This document shows positions 1 to 5,245 of a stretch of DNA of 12,609 bases, in pieces. The translations under genes were made by a program, and so were the position numbers. The notes under the pieces were generated by a model that saw only the letters and a program-made list of their open reading frames with translations, was not told where the DNA came from and made no database searches. Position 1 is the first letter of the stretch. Each line of letters begins with the position of its first letter. The DNA comes from Tardiphaga sp. (GTDB lineage Bacteria > Pseudomonadota > Alphaproteobacteria > Rhizobiales > Xanthobacteraceae): assembly GCA_028290765.1 (NCBI GenBank), contig JAQGJF010000022.1, positions 1 to 12,609 on the forward strand. Reading direction: 5' to 3'.

Positions 1-63
1 CTTCGCGGCAATGATCTATCTCGCCGCCGCAGTCATCAATTCCAGATGAATCTCAACAGACCC
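1..63 (+). mobile_element. Right end of a probable insertion sequence (partial, IS5-like)
   Basis: The first bases read, in frame from base 2, as a short C-terminus FAAMIYLAAAVINSR followed by TGA at 47-49. This resembles the ends of IS5-family (IS427-group) transposases as I remember them. The stop is followed within about 15 bases by AACAGACCC (55-63) and then TAG, which looks like an IS terminal inverted repeat abutting a TA-containing target site. The body and left end lie outside the window, so neither the family nor the repeat can be confirmed here. It could instead be the tail of an unrelated gene. Confidence 0.42.
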
Positions 64-161
64 TAGTCTGGCAATTTGGCCGGGTGGGAGCGCGCGCCGG
101 ACGACAATTCCGCGTCAGGCTGGAAGACATGCGACGATCGCCGGCGCCGTCATTGTCTGCG

Positions 162-464
162 CTACCTCGGACTCGGAATCGCTTCGGCGCGATAGATTTC
201 CGTTCCTGAAGTCTCCACGATCCGGTCTCTCAGGGATTTCACGAACTCCCGCGTGGCGGGCACGGCGAAGTGGACGCGCAACGCCGCCTCGTCGGCCCAT
301 TGCTCGAAGAAGAACAGGCGCAGCGGATTTTGACAGTCCACATGCACGGCATGGGAAATGCAGCCCGGTTCTTGGCGCGAGCGCTCGACGTGCTCGAGGC
401 TGAGCCGACGCACGTCCTCGAACGTGTCGTCACGCGCCAGAATGCTGCCCGTTACCAGAATCAT
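162..464 (-). CDS. Antibiotic biosynthesis monooxygenase (ABM) domain protein, putative quinol monooxygenase
   Basis: A 100-residue single-domain protein of the dimeric alpha+beta ABM family, whose members oxidise quinol-like or polyketide aromatic substrates without a cofactor; the substrate here is unknown. Family features are the first strand MILVTGSI, the helix with SLEHVERSRQEPGC (residues 22-35), the strand ISHAVHVD, and LRLFFFEQWADEAALRVHF, where the FFEQW element is typical. The length matches the family. The start is supported by GGGAGG about 8 bases upstream of ATG (462-464). No signal peptide is seen, so it is probably cytosolic. It is divergent from the GlcG-like gene at 606, with about 140 bp between them for both promoters. 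The family call is solid; the specific reaction is inference. Confidence 0.85.
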   Translation of the reverse strand: MILVTGSILARDDTFEDVRRLSLEHVERSRQEPGCISHAVHVDCQNPLRLFFFEQWADEAALRVHFAVPATREFVKSLRDRIVETSGTEIYRAEAIPSPR

Positions 465-605
465 GTCTGCTTCCTCCCAGCGAAACTTGCCAATGACGCC
501 GCCCTTTGTAGCAGCTCGGATCGATCCGATCCGGCGAATATGCTACAATCAGGAACCATGTGCCCTCGGCACGTGGCGCAGCAGCGCCCGATTTGGAGTT
601 TGGCG

Positions 606-905
606 ATGCAAACAAAACCCACCCTCATTTCCCACGATGCCAAGACCATTGCGGCTCGCTGCCTTGAAGCCGCGCGACGACACGACGTGTGCGTCAGCAT
701 CGCTGTCGTCGATGAAGCCGGAAAGCTGCTTCATTTCGAGAGACTGGACGATGCGCGGGGCTACACCGGCGACCTGGCCATTCGCAAGGCGCAAACATCC
801 GCGGCGGTCGGTGTTCCGACAAGCGTCATCGAGGCTCTCGCCAAGGAACGACCGATGCAGGATTTCATCGCCCTGCGTGGCGGAATGCCGTTCATTTTGA
901 CATGA
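606..905 (+). CDS. GlcG/HbpS-type (DUF336) protein, C-terminally truncated
   Basis: A 99-residue protein matching the N-terminal two thirds of the GlcG/HbpS family, small proteins of which some bind haem and others sit beside oxidative catabolic genes. Recognisable are the first helix (SHDAKTIAARCLEAARRH), the central strands SIAVVDEAGKLLHFERLDDA (about 36-55), and the helix with IRKAQTSAAVGVPTS. Family members normally continue past a GG(V/M)P motif into a strand plus a GxIGVSGG segment and end near 130-140 residues. Here the chain stops at RGGMPFILT, so about 35-40 residues are missing. The start has GGAG 6-7 bases upstream. The stop overlaps the A-run of the terminator at 905-933, which belongs to the opposite-strand gene. 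It may be a decayed copy or a short variant; haem binding is unproven. Confidence 0.7.
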   Translation: MQTKPTLISHDAKTIAARCLEAARRHDVCVSIAVVDEAGKLLHFERLDDARGYTGDLAIRKAQTSAAVGVPTSVIEALAKERPMQDFIALRGGMPFILT

Positions 906-933
906 AAAAAGCCCGGAGCGGTGCCCCGGGCTT
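905..933 (-). terminator. Rho-independent terminator of the Gly/Tyr-rich protein gene
   Basis: AAGCCCGG (909-916) pairs with CCGGGCTT (926-933) around a short GC-containing loop. On the minus strand the stem is followed directly by six U residues (complement of A905-A910), giving a textbook intrinsic terminator about 30 bases past the TAA of the gene at 964. Plus-strand transcripts would form the same hairpin with only a broken T tract (TTCTGCTTT), so it may also act weakly on the GlcG-like gene, whose stop codon it touches. Confidence 0.85.
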
Positions 934-963
934 CTGCTTTACCGAACCTATGATTCCGAGAAC

Positions 964-1254
964 TTACCAATAGCTATACCGGTAGTAGCGACGCGGGCCG
1001 TAATACGGGCCGCCGTAATACGCGTACGGGCCGGGGCCGCCATAATAGCCGTAATAGCGCGGACCATACCCGTAGCCGTAGCCGTAGGGCCCATAGGCGC
1101 CGGCGGCTCCGGCGGCAAGCGCGCCGGCGGCCAGACCGAAGGCGAGGCCTGGACCACCCCATCCGCCGCCTCTCCAGCGAGCCTCTGCCGGCGCCGTGGT
1201 GGCGGCGGCGAGCGCGGCGACCGCCGCGACGATGATTGCTGCCTTTCTCAACAT
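964..1254 (-). CDS. Gly/Tyr-rich exported protein
   Basis: A 96-residue protein with a classical signal peptide (MLRK, then an Ala/Val-rich core, likely cleaved after APAEA near residue 25). A small Gly/Ala hydrophobic stretch follows (about 35-53), then a low-complexity tail dominated by Tyr, Gly, Pro and Arg (YGYGYGYGPRYYGYYGG...) ending in YRYSYW. Such short Gly/Tyr-rich secreted or envelope proteins are common in Bradyrhizobium relatives and have no assigned function that I know of. The start at 1252-1254 is chosen because GGAGG lies 7 bases upstream and the signal peptide begins right there; an upstream in-frame extension lacks any such support. It ends in a strong intrinsic terminator. 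Function unknown; a cell-envelope or surface role is inference from export and composition. Confidence 0.8.
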   Translation of the reverse strand: MLRKAAIIVAAVAALAAATTAPAEARWRGGGWGGPGLAFGLAAGALAAGAAGAYGPYGYGYGYGPRYYGYYGGPGPYAYYGGPYYGPRRYYRYSYW

Positions 1255-1325
1255 GTCCTGTTCCTCCGATTGATCCCACTGCGATAACGCCAATTTATTT
1301 TGATGGTTTCGCGGCGGAGGAAATT

Positions 1326-1589
1326 TTAGGATTTGTGTCGAATGTCGGCGATGGCCTGCTGGCTCATAAGACATTCCGACTTCATGCCTTTTCGCAGCCG
1401 CGCCTTGCCAAGCAACCGGTCGCGTTGAACGCACAAAGCATCGACGGTGTTGCGCATCTTGGCCAACAGCTCTTCCGCCGAACGGGTCGGGATCCCCGAT
1501 CGCTGCAGCGCCAGAATGTCCTTTTGCTGCCTTCGGATTTGAACCCGCATCCGCTCGATTTCAGCCCGAATGAATGAAAGGTCCGGCAT
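1326..1589 (-). CDS. Small conserved-type hypothetical protein with coiled-coil N-terminus
   Basis: An 87-residue basic, helical protein. Residues 5-30 (FIRAEIERMRVQIRRQQKDI and on) have the heptad look of a coiled coil. A short linker SGIPTRSAEE leads to a second helix LLAKMRNTVDALCVQRDRLL. I recall similar short proteins in Bradyrhizobium-type genomes, but no function is known to me. The start at 1587-1589 is preferred because GGAG lies six bases upstream; an ATG two codons earlier abuts the GGAG too closely. The C-terminal 25 residues (from KARLRKG) look less constrained. No signal peptide or membrane segment is seen. It could be a regulatory or structural small protein; nothing in the context settles this. 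Confidence 0.62.
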   Translation of the reverse strand: MPDLSFIRAEIERMRVQIRRQQKDILALQRSGIPTRSAEELLAKMRNTVDALCVQRDRLLGKARLRKGMKSECLMSQQAIADIRHKS

Positions 1590-1724
1590 TGCCATCTCCG
1601 TCTCGCCGACATCAAAGTGAACGAAACGGGAACATTCTTCAAGCCGCTGTAGGTATCCAGCGGATCGGAGCACCCAACGGAACACCCGGCGCGGCCGCGA
1701 CGTTATGCGGAAAAGGAAGGTTCC

Positions 1725-1930
1725 ATGCCCTATGCGCTGTTCGAAACGACGACAAATTGAGCCGCTCATTCCCGACCTTGGACGAGGTCTGGGAACACGC
1801 CGATATTGCGGGCCTGGTCGTGGACGACAACGGCAAACCCAGGCTGGAAGATCACTACAGCATCAAACCCTGCGCGGCCGATCCGAAGCAGGAGAGACAG
1901 GCCGACGACTGGTACTTGCCGAAGACTTAG
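1725..1930 (+). pseudogene. Small hypothetical protein gene with a one-base frameshift
   Basis: An ATG at 1725 with AAGGAAGG just upstream starts MPYALFETTTN and hits TGA after 11 codons. The +1-shifted frame then reads on without interruption as NDDKLSRSFPTLDEVWEHAD and further to WYLPKT, stop 1928-1930. Adding one A to the run at 1744-1746 would restore a smooth 68-residue protein beginning MPYALFENDDKLSRSF. It would have an acidic, Trp-containing helix (TLDEVWEHADIAGLVV) and a C-terminal DPKQERQADDWYLPKT. I recall short Bradyrhizobium proteins of this layout, function unknown. Either the gene lost a base in a homopolymer or the base is a sequencing error; recoding is less likely. No signal peptide is visible. 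Confidence 0.65.
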
Positions 1931-1973
1931 CGGGCGCGCGTGCCGCGGACCTTGCCTGGCGCAGGCTCGGTGC

Positions 1974-2001
1974 GAGGCTGCCTATATGAGGCTGCCTATA
2001 T
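1974..2001. repeat. Perfect 14-bp tandem duplication
   Basis: GAGGCTGCCTATAT occurs twice head to tail (1974-1987 and 1988-2001) in the 196-bp gap between the frameshifted gene and the secreted protein at 2127. Exact identity suggests a recent slippage duplication. Its TATAT-containing end could influence a promoter for the downstream gene, but I see no convincing -35/-10 pair. Confidence 0.85.
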
Positions 2002-2126
2002 ATTGCGATTGATTTGTTGCGGATGAAGCGGCATTGAGGAACGCGAGCGAACGTTCCCTGAACACCCTTGAATCATCCTATTTCAAACGACACGCCGGGC
2101 GCTTTGCCTGGCCATTGGGAGACACG

Positions 2127-2399
2127 ATGAGAATAATTGCGTTATTCATTTCGTTTTGTGTGCTGTCCCAGGCAGCCATGTTCCAGGCCGCTTTGGCCCA
2201 GACCCCGGAATGCAAATCCATCGCCAACCCGACCGATAGGCTCGGCTGTTACGATAAGGCTTCGCCGACCGAAACATCGGCCGCGAGGGCGCCAGGGCCG
2301 AAGGCCTCAAAAGTCGATCCCTCGAAATATGTCGACTCCATCTCCGCCGAGGACGCTCGCATGAACGCCCGGCTGAAGAGCATCTGCCGCGGCTGCTAG
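2127..2399 (+). CDS. Small secreted protein with paired cysteines
   Basis: A 90-residue protein with a clear Sec signal peptide (MRIIALFISFCVLSQAAMFQ, cleaved near ALAQ at residue 25). The mature part opens with ECKSIANPTDRLGCYDKA: the pattern C-x-x-I...R-L-x-C-Y-D occurs at the start of several unrelated periplasmic protein families. The middle is Pro/Ala/Ser-rich and probably disordered. The chain ends SICRGC. Four mature cysteines (29, 41, 87, 90) suggest disulfides in the periplasm. ATG at 2127 is chosen because GGGAG lies about 7 bases upstream and the signal peptide starts there. It stands alone between intergenic regions. Function unknown. Confidence 0.75.
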   Translation: MRIIALFISFCVLSQAAMFQAALAQTPECKSIANPTDRLGCYDKASPTETSAARAPGPKASKVDPSKYVDSISAEDARMNARLKSICRGC

Positions 2400-2454
2400 T
2401 TCAACGTTTCCAAAATTCGAATCATATCGGTCCGTAACGACCACCAGCAACACT

Positions 2455-2589
2455 CGTCATTCCGGGGCGCGTGTGACGCGCGAAGCGCGGCATCAGCGAG
2501 CCCGGAATCCATAACCACCGCAGGGGCTATGGATTCCGGGCCTGCGCTCCGACCGGCTATCGCCGGCCGGAACACATCCCGGAATGACG
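2455..2589. repeat. Nested palindromic intergenic repeat (REP/PU-like)
   Basis: A 135-bp element bounded by CGTCATTCCGGGG (2455-2467) and CCCGGAATGACG (2578-2589), which are inverted copies. It contains a second perfect inverted pair, CCCGGAATCCATA (2501-2513) and TATGGATTCCGGG (2528-2540), plus a GC-rich third stem (CCGGCTATCGCCGG). As RNA or single-stranded DNA it would form a branched cruciform. Elements with these ends are, from memory, abundant between genes of Bradyrhizobium and Rhodopseudomonas. It lies 55 bases past a stop codon and may act as a transcript-end structure for the gene at 2127. Confidence 0.85.
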
Positions 2590-2698
2590 CAAGATAGATT
2601 TCATGGAATCGATCCACTAGAAACGTGGCGCGATAGAGGCGCAAACCGCCGCATGTGAGCTGTGGGCTACGTCCGGAACCCGTTGCCGCGGGATCGAC

Positions 2699-2766
2699 GG
2701 CAGGGATGGGATGTGGCTAAATCCCGGGTGGCTTCAGCCTGAAAACCAGCCCCCGAGATCCCTGCC
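2699..2766 (+). promoter_or_regulatory. Possible structured 5' leader of the formyltransferase-like gene
   Basis: GGCAGGGAT (2699-2707) and ATCCCTGCC (2758-2766) are a perfect 9-bp inverted pair. They enclose about 50 bases that can form an inner GTGGCT...AACCAGC type stem. The 3' arm ends 25 bases before ATG 2792. The fold could be a leader regulating translation or simply chance in GC-rich DNA. It matches no riboswitch class I can recognise. Confidence 0.3.
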
Positions 2767-2791
2767 CCCACCTGCGACGGAAACACCCATT

Positions 2792-3385
2792 ATGATGCGG
2801 ATTACGCTTGTCGGCTCCCGCCATTTCGGCGTCACCACGCTGGAGATGTTGCGAAAGCGCGATGTCGAGATCGCGCGGGTGGTGGTGGCCGATGCCGACG
2901 ACCGGCTGGCGGCCGCGGCACGCGCCGCCGGCATCGAGGTCACCGTCCAGGCCGATCCCAAACTCGTCGTCGCCGATGAAATCGCCCCCCACAGCGATTT
3001 GATCGTAACCGCCCACAGCCATGCCCGCGTCAGCCGCGAGGCGCTGGCGACGGCAAAACTCGGCGGGATCGGCTATCACCCGTCGCTGCTGCCGCGCCAC
3101 CGCGGCATCGCCGCCGTCGAGTGGACCATCCGCGAAGGCGATCCGATCGCCGGCGGCACCATCTATCATCTCGCCGACCGGATGGACGCCGGCGCCATCG
3201 CCATCCAGGAATGGTGTTTTGTCAGGAAAGGCGAAACCGCCCGGGAATTATGGGAACGCGCCTTGGCTCCGCTCGGCCAAAAACTGCTGGCAGAGGTCAT
3301 CGATTACGCCACCACCCACAAAACCCTGCCGTCGAAGCCCCAGGACGAGCAGTTCGCCACCCGCGCGCCCAAGCTCTCAGAGTAG
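2792..3385 (+). CDS. Stand-alone formyltransferase-fold protein, catalytic Asn replaced
   Basis: A 197-residue protein with the N10-formyl-THF-dependent transferase fold (as in PurN, Fmt, ArnA). It has a Rossmann-like start ITLVGSRHFGVTTLEML, then the signature GYHPSLLPRHRG (94-105), then GDPIAGGTIYHLADRMDAGAI (117-136). In Fmt/PurN the catalytic triad is Asn-x-His...Asp. Here His96 and Asp132 align with the correct 36-residue spacing, but the Asn position is Gly94. There is no Fmt C-terminal tRNA-binding domain, so it is not the housekeeping Fmt. Tandem ATGs at 2792 and 2795 are both possible; only weak GGAAA lies upstream. An upstream in-frame extension (from 2711) lies in the putative leader and has no family similarity. 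The substrate (amine, sugar nucleotide or other) is unknown, and activity may be altered or lost. Confidence 0.8.
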   Translation: MMRITLVGSRHFGVTTLEMLRKRDVEIARVVVADADDRLAAAARAAGIEVTVQADPKLVVADEIAPHSDLIVTAHSHARVSREALATAKLGGIGYHPSLLPRHRGIAAVEWTIREGDPIAGGTIYHLADRMDAGAIAIQEWCFVRKGETARELWERALAPLGQKLLAEVIDYATTHKTLPSKPQDEQFATRAPKLSE

Positions 3386-3609
3386 CCGCCGTTAACTTTT
3401 GGCGCTGGTTGCGGGATCCGGGACCGGCCCCCGAGTCCACCTGCGGTCCGCCGAAAATAAATCAAAAATCGGGCCGTTAACCGGGAACCAAATCACGCCT
3501 CGCAGATTGCTGATCCGTGGGGTAAATCAAATAATTGCCGCATTGCAGCAAACTTTGGACACAAAGCGTCGCGATAAGGGGCGCCTCACACAAATCGGGG
3601 AACTGATTC

Positions 3610-3969
3610 ATGCGCATCGATCGCATTCGCAACGTTTTATGCACTTCCATCATCCTTACCGCGGCAGCCCTTACAGCCGCTCCGGCGACAGCACAGACGC
3701 CCTATGACGGTCTCTGGAATGTGACCATCGTGACCAAGTCCGGCAGCTGTGAAGCGTCGGCCCACTACCCACTTACGGTGACGGACGGAAAGGTTTCCGC
3801 TCCCGGCGCAGATGTCTCCGGCCGTGTTGGCCGCGAGGGCACCGTGAAGGTGTCGATCGGCGCCGCTTATGCCAACGGCCAGCTGAGCGGCAACAGCGGA
3901 TCGGGCAAATGGAACGGCGCGTCGGGCGGCGTTCCCTGCAGCGGTCGCTGGGAGGCTTCGCGCCAGTAA
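3610..3969 (+). CDS. Small exported beta-rich protein (first of a pair)
   Basis: A 119-residue protein with a signal peptide (MRIDRIRNVLCTSIILTAAA, likely cleaved at ATAQ near residue 29). The mature domain, YDGLWNVTIVTKSGSCEASAHYPLTVTDGK..., alternates beta-strand-like segments with Gly/Ser turns and ends GVPCSGRWEASRQ. Two mature cysteines (47 and 110) could form one disulfide tying the ends of a small barrel. The start ATG 3610 has GGGGAA about 8 bases upstream. The next gene begins 14 bases after its stop, so the two are probably co-transcribed. I recall such WxG-type small periplasmic proteins in Bradyrhizobium, but no function. A lipocalin-like barrel is only a guess from strand pattern. 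Confidence 0.78.
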   Translation: MRIDRIRNVLCTSIILTAAALTAAPATAQTPYDGLWNVTIVTKSGSCEASAHYPLTVTDGKVSAPGADVSGRVGREGTVKVSIGAAYANGQLSGNSGSGKWNGASGGVPCSGRWEASRQ

Positions 3970-3983
3970 CCAAGGGTAAGTCC

Positions 3984-4481
3984 ATGACACCGGGTAGCAG
4001 ACTTTCACGGCCCCTCACCGGCGCTGCGGCTTTGTGCGCGGCAATGCTGATCTCCGGCTCGCCGGGTTATGCCCAGTCGGCCCCGTTCGCCGGGATGGCG
4101 GGCGTCTGGTCCGGCGCCGGCACCATCGAACTCGATGACGGGGCGAAGGAACGGATCCGGTGCCGCGCCACCTATGCGGTGAGCCACGACGGCGATGGCC
4201 TCAACCAGAGCCTGGTCTGCGCCAGCGACAGCTACAAGTTCGATCTGAGGAGCGATGTCACCGCCAACAATGGCGTGCTCTCGGGTAGCTGGAGCGAAGC
4301 CAGCCGCAACGTCAGCGGAAGCCTGGAAGGGCGCGCCGGTCGCGGCCAATTCAATGTCGTCGTCAGTGCTCCGTCCTTTACCGCCAACGTCTCGCTGCGA
4401 ACCACCGGCAACAAGCAGTCGGTCTCGATAACCTCGCAGGGCCAGATCAAGAGCGCGTCGATTTCACTGACGCGGTCGTAG
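3984..4481 (+). CDS. Exported beta-rich protein (second of a pair)
   Basis: A 165-residue protein with a signal peptide (residues 1-30, ending SPGYAQ). The mature part starts FAGMAGVWSGAGTIELDDGAKERIRCRATYAV and continues as repeated beta strands: SLVCASDSYKFDLRSDV, GVLSGSWSEASRNVSGSLEG, RGQFNVVVSAPSFTANVSLR and QSVSITSQGQ. Cys60 and Cys79 are the only mature cysteines and could pair. The opening G(L/V)W plus strand resembles the opening of the preceding protein, so the pair may share a fold. ATG 3984 is chosen for the signal peptide and AAGGG about 6 bases upstream; an earlier in-frame ATG at 3909 lies inside the preceding gene. Periplasmic location is well supported; a carbohydrate- or lipid-binding role would be speculation. 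Confidence 0.78.
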   Translation: MTPGSRLSRPLTGAAALCAAMLISGSPGYAQSAPFAGMAGVWSGAGTIELDDGAKERIRCRATYAVSHDGDGLNQSLVCASDSYKFDLRSDVTANNGVLSGSWSEASRNVSGSLEGRAGRGQFNVVVSAPSFTANVSLRTTGNKQSVSITSQGQIKSASISLTRS

Positions 4482-4518
4482 GCTCAACAGCAGCTGCGAA
4501 CCCGTCTCGCCCGGCATA

Positions 4519-4558
4519 GCCGTCCGAAGGATGGCGTCGCTCGCTTGCCTAAAGCGAG
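4519..4558 (+). terminator. Two adjacent hairpins after the exported pair, possible transcript end
   Basis: GCCGTCC/GGATGGC (4519-4535, three-base loop, one G-T pair) and CTCGCTT/AAGCGAG (4540-4558, perfect 7-bp stem, five-base loop) lie 37 bases past the stop of the gene at 3984. Neither is followed by a T run, so intrinsic termination is doubtful; they may only be 3'-end stabilising structures. The second arm overlaps the composite repeat. Confidence 0.3.
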
Positions 4559-4713
4559 ATGACTTTAAGCTGAATCGACATCGCCAACTCCGTCGTTGCG
4601 AGGAGCTCTTGCGACGAAGCAATCCAGGCTTTCTTCCTTGGCTCCTGGATTGCTTCGCTTCGCTCGCAATGACGGGGCTGATGTCGTCGATCTAACCTAA
4701 AATCATCCCGCTC
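4552..4713. repeat. Composite palindromic repeat: REP-like core inside a longer inverted repeat
   Basis: The core is 4591-4674, bounded by CGTCGTTGCGAGG and CTCGCAATGACG, with a perfect inner pair GAAGCAATCCAGG (4616-4628) and CCTGGATTGCTTC (4644-4656). Outside it, 4552-4582 (AAGCGAGATGACTTTAAGCT...) and 4680-4713 are imperfect inverted copies of each other; the reverse complement of the latter reads GAGCGGGATGATTTTAGGTT. The whole thus folds as one long hairpin with a nested core. Core repeats with these ends are, from memory, very common in Bradyrhizobium-like genomes. Confidence 0.8.
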
Positions 4714-4751
4714 TATTGGACCGGGCGATTTCGTTTGCATGGCGGAACACC

Positions 4752-4766
4752 GGTGAACGGTTCACC
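4752..4766. promoter_or_regulatory. 7-1-7 palindrome GGTGAAC-G-GTTCACC
   Basis: A perfect short palindrome two bases beyond the stop of the minus-strand gene at 4769. It could be a small hairpin at that gene's 3' end (6-bp stem, CGG loop) or a binding site. No T tract and no second copy in the window support either reading. Confidence 0.3.
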
Positions 4767-4768
4767 CC

Positions 4769-4969
4769 CTACGACTGCTTCGGCTCCGACAGTTTGGCGG
4801 CGGTTTCCTTGATGGTCTTGGCGATCAGGAGCGCCTGGCTCTTGTTGATGGCAAAATCCTGCACACCCTTCTGTGTCGTCAATGACACGATCATCAGGTC
4901 GGGCTGGTTTTCGGGCCAGCCGGTCGCGAAGGCGGTTACGAAATCTGCGGAAGTGGATCGGTTCGTCAT
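4769..4969 (-). CDS. Small hypothetical protein
   Basis: A 66-residue soluble protein: MTNRSTSADFVTAFATGWPE, then NQPDLMIVSLTTQKGVQDFAINKSQALLIAKTIKETAAKL. The middle strand (LMIVSLTTQKGVQDFAI) followed by an amphipathic helix (KSQALLIAKTIKETAAKL) has a natural alternating pattern and is not low-complexity, which favours a real gene. I recall closely similar short proteins in Bradyrhizobium, without function. The ATG (4967-4969) lacks a good Shine-Dalgarno; only GGA about 9 bases upstream is visible. The region just upstream holds the 18-bp tandem repeats, so its promoter would have to lie in or beyond them. No signal peptide or membrane segment. Confidence 0.6.
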   Translation of the reverse strand: MTNRSTSADFVTAFATGWPENQPDLMIVSLTTQKGVQDFAINKSQALLIAKTIKETAAKLSEPKQS

Positions 4970-4983
4970 CTAAGATGTCCATT

Positions 4984-5055
4984 CGGGAAGCCTTGGCCGC
5001 TCGGGAAGCCTTGGCCGCTCGGGAAGCCTTGGTCGCTCGGGAAGCCTTGGCCGCC
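4984..5055. repeat. Four tandem copies of an 18-bp unit
   Basis: CGGGAAGCCTTGGCCGCT is repeated at 4984, 5002, 5020 and 5038. Copy 3 has one change (GGTCGC for GGCCGC) and copy 4 ends CC instead of CT. The unit is a multiple of three, so it keeps open frames on both strands (REALAA on plus, KASRAA on minus), but neither frame looks like a real gene. It lies between the divergent genes at 4769 (minus) and 5246 (plus), so it may affect either promoter. It is a variable-number repeat candidate. Confidence 0.92.
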
Positions 5056-5245
5056 TCTCTAACACCGATTGCGTGGATGCTCCCACACCGAATCTCCAAT
5101 CGATTTATCGTCGCCTTTGATCGGCGGCGCATCGCTGCATCAGCATATTTAGCCGTTGCCAAGCCACCCCAATTCGCCGATACGGGCGCCTCTTGCGTCC
5201 TCCCCGCCTCCCGCATCGCAACGAAAAACTGGCACCGCCCGTCGG

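Noticed and set aside
4984..5055. CRISPR array
   Set aside because: The 18-bp units are directly adjacent with no spacers, so this is a simple tandem repeat.
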